44,891 bases of DNA from Cryobacterium sp. Y29. GTDB lineage: Bacteria > Actinomycetota > Actinomycetes > Actinomycetales > Microbacteriaceae. This document shows, one piece after another, positions 23,448-32,000 of this stretch. The notes beneath the pieces were generated by a model, which saw only the letters and a list, made by a program, of their open reading frames with translations, had not been told where the DNA came from and did no database searches. The translations under genes were made by a program, and so were the position numbers. Location: positions 1 to 44,891 of the forward strand of contig NZ_PJJN01000022.1 in assembly GCF_002929825.1 (NCBI RefSeq), read 5' to 3'. Positions within the stretch are counted from its first letter, which is position 1. Every line of letters starts with the position of its first letter.

Positions 23448-23921
23448 TTATCGAAATTGGATTGTGCGGCGTGCGGGGCGCGGCCCCAGGGTGAGACGAA
23501 GCACGATCAGCGCCAGAACCGTGCCGAATACCGCCCCAAGACTGTTGGCTAGGATGTCGCTGACGGTGCCGAAACGTTCGGGCAGAAAAACGAGCTGGCC
23601 GAGCTCGATCATAGCGCTGACCAGGGCGCCGATCACCGGGCCGAGCCACCAGCGCCGCGCTCCGGCGAGCACCACGACGAGCAGGCCAACCGGAATGAAC
23701 AGCGCGATGTTGGCGGTGCACTCAATGGTGTCGTAACCAAACCGAGTCGGCATCCCATGCCCGTGTAGCCAGGTCACGAAAGCCCCGACCGACCCGTGCA
23801 CATTTCGGTCGACGGGCGTGGGCCAGAATGCGATCAGAGTGAGAGCGACAAGGTAGACCAGTGCGACCCACAGGGCGCAGCCGTGCAGCCGCCTGTGCCG
23901 ACGGATGATGATAAAACACAA
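23448..23921 (-). CDS. VanZ-family membrane protein
   Basis: A 157-residue protein with four predicted helices and VanZ-like features: LIAFWPTPVDRN after helix 1, ECTANIALFIPVGLL in helix 2, IELGQLVFLPERFGTVSDILANSLGAVFG in helices 3-4. VanZ homologues are linked to glycopeptide or teicoplanin tolerance and envelope sugar modification, but the reaction is unknown. The only start that keeps helix 1 is the TTG at 23921, which sits in the tRNA-Pro terminator and has no proper Shine-Dalgarno spacing, so translation initiation here is odd. The Tat hydrolase follows after 45 bases. Confidence 0.8.
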   Translation of the reverse strand: MCFIIIRRHRRLHGCALWVALVYLVALTLIAFWPTPVDRNVHGSVGAFVTWLHGHGMPTRFGYDTIECTANIALFIPVGLLVVVLAGARRWWLGPVIGALVSAMIELGQLVFLPERFGTVSDILANSLGAVFGTVLALIVLRLTLGPRPARRTIQFR

Positions 23922-23947
23922 CCCCCCACTCGATCAGAGTGGGGGGT
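23921..23947 (-). terminator. Rho-independent terminator of tRNA-Pro
   Basis: An 11-base perfect stem, ACCCCCCACTC (23921-23931) with GAGTGGGGGGT (23937-23947), and a five-base loop. Read on the reverse strand it is followed by TTGTGTTTTA, a fair U-tract, and it lies 36 bases past the tRNA 3' end. The stem abuts the VanZ start codon. Confidence 0.85.
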
Positions 23948-23982
23948 CGTGTTGTACTTTCGGCCAATAGTATCTACTGCGG

Positions 23983-24056
23983 TCGGGGTAACAGGATTTG
24001 AACCTGCGACCTCGTCGTCCCGAACGACGCGCGCTACCAAGCTGCGCCATACCCCG
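23983..24056 (-). tRNA. tRNA-Pro (anticodon CGG)
   Basis: A 74-base cloverleaf on the reverse strand. The acceptor stem CGGGGTA pairs with TACCCCG, the anticodon arm CGTCG/CGACG encloses loop TTCGGGA, giving CGG, and the T arm contains GGTTCAAATCC. The 3' CCA is not encoded (A, then CCG). Confidence 0.95.
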
Positions 24057-24119
24057 ATGGCCCGTGGGCCTCACCCAGTATAGGCGCTCACACCCTCCCG
24101 CGACGAATTGAGTCGGCAG

Positions 24120-25112
24120 TTAGGCGGCGGTGAGGGTGAGCAGCGTCGCCTCGGGCGGGCAGGCGAAGCGTACGGGCGCGTAAATGGAGGTTCCGAGGCC
24201 AGCCGAGACGTTCAGGAATGCCGTACGCAAGCCGTGGTTCCACAGGCTCAAGCCCTTGACCTGGCGTCGCGGAATATCGCAGTTGGTCACGAGCGCGCCG
24301 AAACCCGGCACGCAGACCTGGCCGCCGTGGGTGTGGCCGGCCAGAATCAATTGGGCGCCATGGTTCACAAAAGAGTTCAGCACCCGCTGGTAGGGCGCGT
24401 GAGCGACCCCGACGGTGAGTGTGGACCGCGGGGCCGCGGCTTCTTCAGGGTCGGGCCAGATGTCATCGCCGAGCGGATCGTTCGCCCGCAAGTCGTCGAT
24501 CGCACGCGTGATCAAGTCGAGCCGGTCCCGTCCGATATGCGGGTCATCGACGCCGAAGAACTCCACGTGGGTGTCTTTCAAGTCAAGAGAGTCGGCGGCG
24601 TTGTTGATATCTGTCCAACCGAGATCGGCGAACACCCGGCGCAGCGCATCGGTGTCGAGCTCTTCCCGGCGAACGGTGCGTCGGCTCGACGGCCCACCGA
24701 AGTACGTGAACGGGTTCTTCACCTGAGGTCCGACGTAATCGTTGGAGCCGTTGACGAAAACGCCGGGAATACCCCGGAACGGTTCGAGGGCATACTCGAT
24801 GCCACTGACGCCGTCTTCGTGACCTAAGTTGTCACCGGTATCGACGACGAGGTCGGGCTTCAGGGAAGCGAGGCTGCGCACCCACTCCTGCTTGTTCTTC
24901 TGCCACGGAGCCATGTGCAGGTCGGAGAGGTGCAGCACCCGAATGGATGTCGACCCCGGCGCGAGCACCGGAACGTTCACCTCACGCAGCGTGAATCGAT
25001 TCCGCTCCACGAGCGCGCCCCAGGCGAAGGCGGTCAGGCCGACCGCGCCCGCCGCCGAGAGCAACGCGCCGACGAGTCGTCCGCCCTCGCCGAGGGGGCG
25101 AAGTGCGGTCAT
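24120..25112 (-). CDS. Membrane-anchored metallophosphoesterase
   Basis: A 330-residue calcineurin-like phosphoesterase of the YkuE type. One N-terminal hydrophobic segment (AGAVGLTAFAWGAL) is followed by the metal ligand blocks VLHLSDLHM, VVDTGDNLG, VNGSNDY (the usual GNHD position is changed to GSND) and LAGHTHGGQV. It should act near the membrane on phosphoesters, perhaps lipid intermediates. The ATG overlaps the PonA stop (ATGA), so it is cotranslated with the penicillin-binding protein. From memory the same pair occurs as ponA2-Rv3683 in M. tuberculosis. The Asn-His to Ser-Asn-Asp change in block 3 is worth noting. Confidence 0.88.
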   Translation of the reverse strand: MTALRPLGEGGRLVGALLSAAGAVGLTAFAWGALVERNRFTLREVNVPVLAPGSTSIRVLHLSDLHMAPWQKNKQEWVRSLASLKPDLVVDTGDNLGHEDGVSGIEYALEPFRGIPGVFVNGSNDYVGPQVKNPFTYFGGPSSRRTVRREELDTDALRRVFADLGWTDINNAADSLDLKDTHVEFFGVDDPHIGRDRLDLITRAIDDLRANDPLGDDIWPDPEEAAAPRSTLTVGVAHAPYQRVLNSFVNHGAQLILAGHTHGGQVCVPGFGALVTNCDIPRRQVKGLSLWNHGLRTAFLNVSAGLGTSIYAPVRFACPPEATLLTLTAA

Positions 25113-27739
25113 TCGTTCTGGCCGCTATTGCCGTTATTGCCGTTATTGCCGCCATCGTCCTGACCGGGGGCGGGGGCAGGCGCCGTGTACTTACCGATGA
25201 CGATGGTCACGGCGTCGCCCGGGCGGCTCGCCGTTCCCTCGCCCGGCTGGATAGCCATGACCTTACCGTCCTGCGCCTTGTTCGTGGTTGGCTGTTCAGT
25301 CTTGGCCACGGTGAAACCGAAGGGGGCGGCGGCCAGAGTGCTGCGGGCATCCGCTTCGTTCTTGCCGATCACTGAGGGGATCGTGACGCCCGTGCCATCG
25401 CTCGAGCGCGCAGTGATGGTGGCACCGCGAGTGGACGCCGACCCTCCGGCCGGATCGGTACTGGCCACGGTTCCGGCCGGCAGTTCTGAACTGGTCGCAC
25501 CACCGTCGACAAAGAAGAACCCGGCCGCCTCGAGAGTGGACTTCGCATCCGCCATCGACTTGCCGCGCACGTCCGGTACCGGAACGGCCACCGCGTTGAT
25601 CACGTTGGACGAGGCTTCTGGAAAGGCGTCTCCACCGTACTTGGCGTTGGCAACACTCATGACATCAGGCCAAACGAAGTGGCGCACGAGGGACGCGGTG
25701 ACGCCGTTGAACTTAGTGAAACGCTGATTCTTGTACGGGCCACTCACGTTCACCACGCCGACAACCGTGGCAACCTTGCTGCTGGCGCCGCTCATCCAGG
25801 TGTCTTTGGCCTTGTCAGTGGTTCCGGTCTTACCGATAATCGGTTCCCGGGGCGAGGTGCGCCGGCCGGAGTCGGCGGCTGTTCCTCCGCCGGTCGTCGT
25901 GGTCGCCATGGCGTACTGCATTCCGGCGGCTACCTCCGGTGAGACTGACTGCGTGCAGGTGGACTTGGGGATCGGCAGCTCGGCTCCGTCAGAACCGATC
26001 ATGCTGCGAATGACAATGGGGGTGCAGGTCATGCCGTTGTTGGCGATGCCGGCGAACGCCACGGCCATGGAGAGTGGGGCGACGAGGTTTGTGCCGATGA
26101 CCGATGACGCATTCTGGCCGAGATCGCCGCCATCCGCCGCGTGCACGCCGAAGGCCTCCGCGGTCTTTCTGATGCCGCATAGGTCGAGCTTCTTGGCCAT
26201 GCCGATGAAACCGGTGTTGATCGATCGGGTGGTCGAGCGCAGCGCCGATTCATTGGGGCCGCCCTCGCCGCCATCGTTACCCGGGGCGAACTTCGTGCCG
26301 TAACTCTGCGGCCCGAGGCAGCTGTCCTGGAATGTTCCCCAGTTTGCCTTGACTCGTGAGTCAACCCGTTCGGTCAGGGCATGCCCCTCCTTGAGCCACT
26401 CGGCCAGCGTGAAGACCTTGTAGGTTGAACCGGGCTGAAAACCACCGGAACCACCCGTGGCGAAGTCCGTGTTGTAGTTGATGCTCGTGAAATTGCTGCC
26501 GGCGGGCTGCTCCGCCTGGCTGTAGTCCTTATTTTGCGCCATGGCGAGCACCTCACCGGTGCCCACCTTGACACTCGAGACGACCCCGCCAACATCCCAG
26601 CCGGGATACGTCTTGGGGACGTACTTGTTCAGGGAAGTCTCAGCGGCACTCTGCAGTTCGAGGTCGAGTGTGGTGTACACGTTGAACCCGCCGCGCTTGA
26701 AGTTCGCGAGGCGCGCGTCAGCGTCCGCTCCGAAGGTGGGATCGGACTTCAGAATCTTGGTGACGTAGTCACAGAAGTAGGCACTGCCTCCGGCGGTCTG
26801 GCAGCCGGTGCTCGGCACGGTGATCACGGGCTCGATCGGCGCTGCGACGGCGGCGTCGTAGTCGACCTGGGTGATCTTGTCGTATGTGAGCATTTCGTTG
26901 AGAATGTAGTCGCGGCGGCCCTTATTGGCGGCATAGCCATTGGCCGCGCCGTTGGTCTCGCTGTCGGGTCGATCGAGCTGAAACTTGACCGGGTTGTTCA
27001 CAATCGCCACCAGGCTCGCAGCCTGCGGCAGTGTCAGGTTGAGCGCGGTCGTGTTGAAGTAGTAGCTTGCGGCGGCTTCGATGCCGTACACCGATCCGCC
27101 GTAGCCGGCGATGTTCAGGTAGCCGCGAAGGATGTCTACTTTTTCGTACTTTTTCTCAAGGCCGATGGCCAGTCGCATCTCGCGCAGCTTGCGGTCAGCG
27201 GTGGGTTTGGTGGCATCGTCGTAGCACGCAGCTGCCTCGTCGGCGTCGGGCATTACCGCGCACTTTTGAATGAGCACGTTCTTGACGTACTGCTGGGTGA
27301 TCGAGGAGCCACCGCGGGTGTCACCGCCGGCCATAGTCTGCACTGCACCATTGAAGCTGGACTGGATGTCTACGCCGCCGTGCTCCGTGAAACGCGGGTC
27401 TTCACCGGCGATCGCGGCATCCTTGGCGAACTGGCTGATCGCGTCGGACGCGACATCGACTCGGTTCTGCTCGTAAAACGAGGCCAGGAGCACGCGCGTG
27501 CCCACCGGATCCTCGGCGTTGGTCGACGCGTAGATGTTGCTCTTCTGGGAGAGCCGATCGATGGAAAGGTACTCCGGCAGGCTGTCGAACACGTTGATGG
27601 TGTTCGTAGCGGCCATGCCAGACAGGGCAACGGCGGGGGCGACGGCGGCGGTCACGAGAATACCGGCAACGGCACTCATCCCGACGAAACCCAGGAAACC
27701 CCCCAGAGCCCCGCTCACGGTTCGATTTTTGGCAGACAT
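25109..27739 (-). CDS. ponA: Bifunctional penicillin-binding protein with PASTA domains
   Basis: An 876-residue class A PBP that polymerises and cross-links peptidoglycan. One membrane helix lies near residues 10-40. The GT51 glycosyltransferase domain has AGEDPRFTEHGGVD (111-124, catalytic Glu113) and GGSSITQQYVKN (143-154). The transpeptidase has STYK (438-441), SIN (506-508) and KTGT (637-640). Two PASTA repeats follow (about 705-865), then an Asn/Gly tail from a nine-base repeat. ATG 27739 is preferred because the family usually starts just before this helix; a TTG at 27760 with an upstream GAGGCGGG is the alternative. Neither has an ideal site. The divergent small gene starts 50 bases away. 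It is coupled to the phosphoesterase. Confidence 0.93.
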   Translation of the reverse strand: MSAKNRTVSGALGGFLGFVGMSAVAGILVTAAVAPAVALSGMAATNTINVFDSLPEYLSIDRLSQKSNIYASTNAEDPVGTRVLLASFYEQNRVDVASDAISQFAKDAAIAGEDPRFTEHGGVDIQSSFNGAVQTMAGGDTRGGSSITQQYVKNVLIQKCAVMPDADEAAACYDDATKPTADRKLREMRLAIGLEKKYEKVDILRGYLNIAGYGGSVYGIEAAASYYFNTTALNLTLPQAASLVAIVNNPVKFQLDRPDSETNGAANGYAANKGRRDYILNEMLTYDKITQVDYDAAVAAPIEPVITVPSTGCQTAGGSAYFCDYVTKILKSDPTFGADADARLANFKRGGFNVYTTLDLELQSAAETSLNKYVPKTYPGWDVGGVVSSVKVGTGEVLAMAQNKDYSQAEQPAGSNFTSINYNTDFATGGSGGFQPGSTYKVFTLAEWLKEGHALTERVDSRVKANWGTFQDSCLGPQSYGTKFAPGNDGGEGGPNESALRSTTRSINTGFIGMAKKLDLCGIRKTAEAFGVHAADGGDLGQNASSVIGTNLVAPLSMAVAFAGIANNGMTCTPIVIRSMIGSDGAELPIPKSTCTQSVSPEVAAGMQYAMATTTTGGGTAADSGRRTSPREPIIGKTGTTDKAKDTWMSGASSKVATVVGVVNVSGPYKNQRFTKFNGVTASLVRHFVWPDVMSVANAKYGGDAFPEASSNVINAVAVPVPDVRGKSMADAKSTLEAAGFFFVDGGATSSELPAGTVASTDPAGGSASTRGATITARSSDGTGVTIPSVIGKNEADARSTLAAAPFGFTVAKTEQPTTNKAQDGKVMAIQPGEGTASRPGDAVTIVIGKYTAPAPAPGQDDGGNNGNNGNSGQNE
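25127..25154 (-). repeat. 9-bp repeat encoding Asn/Gly tail of PonA
   Basis: Three near-perfect copies of TTATTGCCG on the plus strand encode an Asn-Asn-Gly repeat at the PonA C-terminus, after the last PASTA domain. Confidence 0.65.
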
Positions 27740-27789
27740 AGAATTGAGCGTAAGCGACAAATCTGAATGCCCGCCTCAATAGGAGTCAC

Positions 27790-27957
27790 ATGCCCGTCTG
27801 GGAATACCTCACAACGCCGTTGATGATCCACAACACGGCCGCCATTTTGAACAACTGGGGCTCTGACGGGTGGGAGCTCGTGCAGGTCGTAACCGGCCCC
27901 GAAGGTGGCCTGGTTGCGTACCTCAAACGCCCGCTCGCCCCCAAGGAAGACGCATAA
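27790..27957 (+). CDS. Small DUF4177-like protein
   Basis: A 55-residue protein that begins MPVWEYLTTPLM and contains NNWGSDGWELVQVV, the signature of DUF4177-type small proteins, ending in a basic Pro/Lys tail. AGGAG lies four bases before the ATG. The stop is two bases from the RidA start, so the two form a tight pair. A comparable small gene (Rv3678A, as I recall) sits beside the RidA-like gene in mycobacteria. The function is unknown. Confidence 0.85.
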   Translation: MPVWEYLTTPLMIHNTAAILNNWGSDGWELVQVVTGPEGGLVAYLKRPLAPKEDA

Positions 27958-27959
27958 TT

Positions 27960-28430
27960 ATGTCGCATATCGAAGCACGCCTGGCCGAACTGGGTCTGGT
28001 CCTTCCAAGCGTCGTGCCACCGGTCGCCGCGTACCTGCCCGCCGTGATCAGTAACGGTGTCGTCTACACCGCCGGCCAGCTGCCCATGGTCTCTGGCGCG
28101 CTGCCAGCCATCGGCAAGGTCGGCGACGGCCACGGCCTCGTTCCGGCCGCTGACGCCCAGGAGTACGCCCGCACCTGCGCGCTCAACGGCCTCGCCGCCA
28201 TCAAGAGCGTGATTGGCTCGCTCGACCGCATCACCCAGGTGATCAAAGTCACGGGCTTCGTTGCCTCCGACCCTGCGTTCACCGGTCAGCCGACCGTCGT
28301 CAACGGTGCCTCTGACGTGCTTGTAGAGATTTTCGGAGATATCGGCCGCCACGCCCGTTCCGCCGTCGGCGTTGCGGTGCTGCCGCTCGACGCCCCGGTC
28401 GAGGTCGAGCTCATTGTTGCGTTCGCGTAG
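27960..28430 (+). CDS. RidA/YjgF-family protein
   Basis: A 156-residue member of the RidA/YER057c/UK114 family, whose best-known members hydrolyse reactive enamine/imine intermediates in the cytosol. VYTAGQLPMVSGALP and the long ALNGLAAIKSVIGSLDRITQVIKVTGFVA segment are typical, and HARSAVGVAVLPLDAPVEVELIVAFA is the family's C-terminal block. The length is at the long end of the family, nearer the YjgH-like subgroup. ATG 27960 follows the DUF4177-like stop by two bases. It converges with the acyltransferase gene; a hairpin at 28454-28497 may terminate it. Confidence 0.9.
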   Translation: MSHIEARLAELGLVLPSVVPPVAAYLPAVISNGVVYTAGQLPMVSGALPAIGKVGDGHGLVPAADAQEYARTCALNGLAAIKSVIGSLDRITQVIKVTGFVASDPAFTGQPTVVNGASDVLVEIFGDIGRHARSAVGVAVLPLDAPVEVELIVAFA

Positions 28431-28441
28431 CTGACCCGCGC

Positions 28442-29674
28442 CTACTGGCGGTTCGCGAGCCGGGACATCCCCTCGGAAACGGATGCCCCGGCTCGCGTGC
28501 CATGGACCTGCGCCGGTTGCTCGACAAACCGGGTCATCAGCTGGGCGACGACCAGGCTGAGCGGCACCGACACGAGTGCGCCCAGCCACCAGCGGCCGGG
28601 GCCGGCGAGCACTGCGAAGGCCACCACGATGGGAAAGTGCACGAGGTACAGGCTGAAGCTGATGGATCCCAGCCAGTCGAGTGATCGGCGCGTCCGCGGC
28701 GCACGAACCCGGCCGCGCTCCGACACCGAGGCGGGCCAGAAAGCCACCGATGCCACGATCATAAACGCCCCGGCCACCCGCAGCGAAAGAGTGGCGTCGC
28801 TCCACACTCCGCTGGTCAGCGGGCGCAGCATCCAGTAGGCCACGAGCAGAGACGGGCCGAGCGCGGTCAGCGCCCACCCGAGTACCCGTCCATTGGCGCT
28901 CTCGACCAGGCGGTCGCTGCAGCCGTGCAGTTCGTCATAGTTGGCCGCCAGAAGGGCGCCGAGAGCGAACGGCGGCAGATACATGAGCGGCTGGGTCGTC
29001 GTGACGTAGCCGATGCTGGCCAGAGCACACAGCACAGCGGCCCAGAGCAGCATGCGGCGAATCGGGCTACTGACCGGTTTGCGGGTGAACGCTGCGAGGG
29101 CTGCGAACACCGGAAGCAGCAGGGAGAACCACATTTCCCAGACCAAGGACCACAGCGGCGGATTGATGTCGGGCCGCCGGGTTTCGCCTATTATGCTGCC
29201 TTCCCGCAGCAGGTTGCCGAGGCCCAGGTCTGGTGTGTCCTGCCGCGCCAGCCAGGGCCCGCCAGCCGCGCCGACCGTGCGCGGCACCAAAACAATCCAG
29301 ACGACCGCTAGGCCCACCGACACCACGACGGGGACGGTCAAACGGATGACGCGGCGCACGTAATAGGCGCCCCAATCGTAGCGTGGGCCGGACTCGCGGG
29401 CGGCCAGCGGGGAACGCACGAGCACGAAGCCGCTCAGCACAAAGAACACCAGTACGAACTCGGGCCCGGCGAGCAGAACCTTCAGTGGGGACAGCGTGGC
29501 CCACCACCCCGCGGAAAAGAGCATGACGCCGACGCTCGACTCGTAGGCTGCAGCGATCTCCGGCACCGTCATGGACACATGGTGCGCCAGAACGACGAGG
29601 GCGGCCACCCCCCGCAGCGCATCGAGGCGGCCCAGGCGACCGCGCACGGGTGCCGCTGCTTCGGTCATGCCCAC
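28442..29674 (-). CDS. Acyltransferase family 3 membrane protein
   Basis: A 410-residue polytopic acyltransferase. RLGRLDALRGVAALVVLAHHVS is the strongest of the three N-terminal signatures in this window, with the conserved His pair, and RYDWGAYYVRRVIRLTVPVVV fits the family's second conserved region with Arg residues. About ten helices and a polar C-terminal tail follow. The GTG start has AAGGGG nine bases upstream; an ATG six bases downstream is less well spaced. It lies between backbone genes (RidA and acs) rather than in the polysaccharide locus, and its acceptor is unknown. Confidence 0.86.
   Translation of the reverse strand: MGMTEAAAPVRGRLGRLDALRGVAALVVLAHHVSMTVPEIAAAYESSVGVMLFSAGWWATLSPLKVLLAGPEFVLVFFVLSGFVLVRSPLAARESGPRYDWGAYYVRRVIRLTVPVVVSVGLAVVWIVLVPRTVGAAGGPWLARQDTPDLGLGNLLREGSIIGETRRPDINPPLWSLVWEMWFSLLLPVFAALAAFTRKPVSSPIRRMLLWAAVLCALASIGYVTTTQPLMYLPPFALGALLAANYDELHGCSDRLVESANGRVLGWALTALGPSLLVAYWMLRPLTSGVWSDATLSLRVAGAFMIVASVAFWPASVSERGRVRAPRTRRSLDWLGSISFSLYLVHFPIVVAFAVLAGPGRWWLGALVSVPLSLVVAQLMTRFVEQPAQVHGTRAGASVSEGMSRLANRQ
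28454..28497. terminator. GC-rich hairpin at convergent gene ends
   Basis: CGCGAGCCGGG (28454-28464) and CCCGGCTCGCG (28487-28497) form an 11-base perfect stem with a 22-base loop. It lies within the last codons of the acyltransferase gene, just past the RidA stop, where a bidirectional terminator would be useful. No T-tract follows. Confidence 0.4.
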
Positions 29675-29714
29675 ACAGTAGGACCCCTTGCTGGTTTCCG
29701 GGCGGGAACGCGCA

Positions 29715-29801
29715 TAACTCCTGCAAAGTGAGTGTGCCGCTCACAACATCCCCTGCGAAATCGGGGAACTGGCGAACTGTAGCTGGGAATTGCAGGAGTT
29801 A
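29715..29801. repeat. Composite inverted-repeat element
   Basis: TAACTCCTGCAA (29715-29726) and TTGCAGGAGTTA (29790-29801) are exact 12-base reverse complements 63 bases apart. Inside are a GTGAG/CTCAC hairpin (29728-29744) and a CCCC/GGGG hairpin (29750-29766). The whole unit sits alone between the acyltransferase start and the acs end. It looks like a REP- or MITE-like mobile palindromic unit or a structured RNA. Confidence 0.6.
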
Positions 29802-29820
29802 CGGTCTCGGGGGCAAGCAT

Positions 29821-29854
29821 GACGGCCGCCTTGTGCGAATGGAAGGCGGCCGTC
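29821..29854. terminator. Hairpin downstream of acs
   Basis: GACGGCCGCCTT (29821-29832) and AAGGCGGCCGTC (29843-29854) form a perfect 12-base stem with a ten-base loop, 24 bases past the acs stop. No T-tract follows on either strand, so termination would be of the non-canonical actinobacterial type. Confidence 0.6.
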
Positions 29855-29877
29855 GTTGGTTGTGCAGGTAGGGGCGA

Positions 29878-31851
29878 CTACTTTTTCATTTGCGCGGTGA
29901 TGGTGTTCATCACCATGGTGTCGGCGAGGGTCGTCACGTCGCCGACGTCGCGGCCCTCAGCAGCGTCGCGCAACAGGCGGCGCATGATCTTGCCGGAACG
30001 GGTCTTCGGCAGCTCGTCGACGATGTAGATGTCACGCGGGCGGGCAATCGCTCCGATCTGCTGGGCGACGTGGGCTCGCAGAATGCTGACGATGTCCTCG
30101 TGCGATGCGATCTCGGCCTGGCTGAACTTGATCACCACGAACGCGACGACCGCCTGACCGGTGGTCTCGTCGGCGGCACCGACTACGGCGGCTTCAGCCG
30201 TGAGCGAATGCGCCACGAGGGATGACTCGATTTCGGCGGTGGAGAGGCGGTGTCCCGAAATGTTCATCACGTCGTCGACGCGGCCCAGCAACCAGATATC
30301 ACCGTCGTGGTCGAGTCGAGCGCCGTCGCCGGCGAAGTACAGTGGGCCGTCCTTGGCGCCGATGGTGCCCTCAAACTTGTCCCAGTAAGTCTCCTTGAAG
30401 CGCTCCGGGTCGCCCCAGATGCCGCGCAGCATCGCCGGCCATGGCTGCGTGACCACGAGGAGCCCGCCGTTTCCATGGCCAACGTGCACGCCGTCGTCGT
30501 CGAGTACGTCGATCGTGATTCCCGGCACCGGCACCTGCGCCGCGCCCGGCTTTGTCTCGGTGAGCCCCGCGAGGGCCGAAACCATGATCGATCCGGTCTC
30601 GGTCTGCCACCAGGTGTCGACAATCGGAGTCAGGCTGCTGCCGATGACTTCGCGGTACCACATCCACGCTTCGGGGTTGATCGGCTCGCCCACCGAGCCG
30701 AGCACACGCAGGCTCGACAGGTCGAACTTCTGCGGAATCTGGCGTCCCAGCTTCATGAACGTACGAATGGCGGTCGGCGCTGTATACAGAATCGAGACCT
30801 TGTACTTCTCGATGATTTCCCACCAGCGACCGGTGTGCGGAGAATCGGGGGTGCCTTCATAGAGCACCTGGGTCGCGCCATTGGCGAGGGGGCCGTACAC
30901 CACGTAGCTGTGCCCGGTGATCCAGCCGACGTCGGCGGTGCACCAGTAGACATCTGTTTCGGGCTTGAGGTCGAACACGTTCTGGTGGGTGAACGCATTC
31001 TGGGTCAGGTAGCCGCCGCTGGTATGCAGGATGCCCTTGGGTGCGCCGGTCGTGCCCGATGTATACAGAATGAACAGCGGGTTCTCGGCGGGGAAAGCCT
31101 CCGCCTCATGCTCGGGAGAGGCTGTTTCCATGGCATCGGACCACCAGATGTCGCGGTCGTTCCACTGCACGTCCTGGCCGGTGCGCTTGACTACAAGCAC
31201 GTTCTTCACCGAGGAGTCGTTGGTCTGCAGGGCGGCGTCGACGGCCGGCTTGAGGGCGCTGATCTTGCCCTTGCGGTAGCCGCCATCGGCCGTGATGACG
31301 AGCACGGCATTGGCGTCATCGATGCGGGAACGCAGGCTTTCAGCGCTGAACCCGCCGAAAATGACCGAGTGCACGGCGCCGATGCGGGCGACGGCGAGCA
31401 TGGAGATGACGGCCTCGGGGATCATCGGCAGGTAAACGGCCACACGGTCGCCGGCGGTGACGCCGAGCCCGATCAGCACATTGGCAGCTTTTTTGACCTC
31501 GGTAGTCAATTCGGAGTAGGTATAGCTGCGAGAATCACCGGGCTCGCCCTCGAAATACAGCGCAACACGGTCGCCGTTGCCGGCGAGAACGTGACGATCG
31601 AGGCAGTTGTACGCGACGTTGAGTGCGCCGTCTTCGAACCACTTCGCAAATGGCGGATTGGTCCAGTCGAGGATCTTGGTGAATGGCTTGTGCCAGTGCA
31701 ACAGATTACGGGCCTGATCAGCCCAAAAAGTGGCCGGGTCCTTCTGCGAGACCCTGTATAGGTCGTGTGTCGCTGTCGTCTGTGCGGCGAACTCGGCAGT
31801 GGGCGCGAATCGACGCGATTCGTGCAGGAGGGTGTCAATTTTAACCGTCAT
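29878..31851 (-). CDS. acs: Acetyl-CoA synthetase
   Basis: A 657-residue AMP-forming acetate:CoA ligase that activates acetate in the cytosol. The adenylate-binding loop YTSGTTGAPKG is at 263-273, DTWWQTETG and the hinge region follow, and the C-terminal catalytic Lys is in TRSGKIMRR (about Lys621), the residue usually controlled by acetylation. The full length matches the family. AAGGAGCG lies 11-12 bases before the ATG, a long spacing. It is transcribed away from the 6C RNA and tad operon. A hairpin follows its stop. Confidence 0.96.
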   Translation of the reverse strand: MTVKIDTLLHESRRFAPTAEFAAQTTATHDLYRVSQKDPATFWADQARNLLHWHKPFTKILDWTNPPFAKWFEDGALNVAYNCLDRHVLAGNGDRVALYFEGEPGDSRSYTYSELTTEVKKAANVLIGLGVTAGDRVAVYLPMIPEAVISMLAVARIGAVHSVIFGGFSAESLRSRIDDANAVLVITADGGYRKGKISALKPAVDAALQTNDSSVKNVLVVKRTGQDVQWNDRDIWWSDAMETASPEHEAEAFPAENPLFILYTSGTTGAPKGILHTSGGYLTQNAFTHQNVFDLKPETDVYWCTADVGWITGHSYVVYGPLANGATQVLYEGTPDSPHTGRWWEIIEKYKVSILYTAPTAIRTFMKLGRQIPQKFDLSSLRVLGSVGEPINPEAWMWYREVIGSSLTPIVDTWWQTETGSIMVSALAGLTETKPGAAQVPVPGITIDVLDDDGVHVGHGNGGLLVVTQPWPAMLRGIWGDPERFKETYWDKFEGTIGAKDGPLYFAGDGARLDHDGDIWLLGRVDDVMNISGHRLSTAEIESSLVAHSLTAEAAVVGAADETTGQAVVAFVVIKFSQAEIASHEDIVSILRAHVAQQIGAIARPRDIYIVDELPKTRSGKIMRRLLRDAAEGRDVGDVTTLADTMVMNTITAQMKK

Positions 31852-32000
31852 ATGTGTAATTCGCTCCTTTGCGGTACGTGCATGCGGGACAGTGCCAGCT
31901 CAACTGAACCCTACCGGTTTCCGGTCAATCTCTGTATACACAAACGAAATACTGAGAAATGAACCCCCGTCTTAGGGTGATTTTGCACCCCCCGACCGAG

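Noticed and set aside
26534..27766. 410-codon forward frame opposite ponA
   Set aside because: It is the antisense shadow of a gene with all catalytic PBP motifs.
29821..29854. Perfect hairpin considered as part of the 87-bp composite element
   Set aside because: It lies outside the 12-base terminal arms and is positioned as an acs terminator, so it is kept separate.
30250..31761. 503-codon forward frame opposite acs
   Set aside because: It is an antisense shadow; acetyl-CoA synthetase on the reverse strand is unmistakable.
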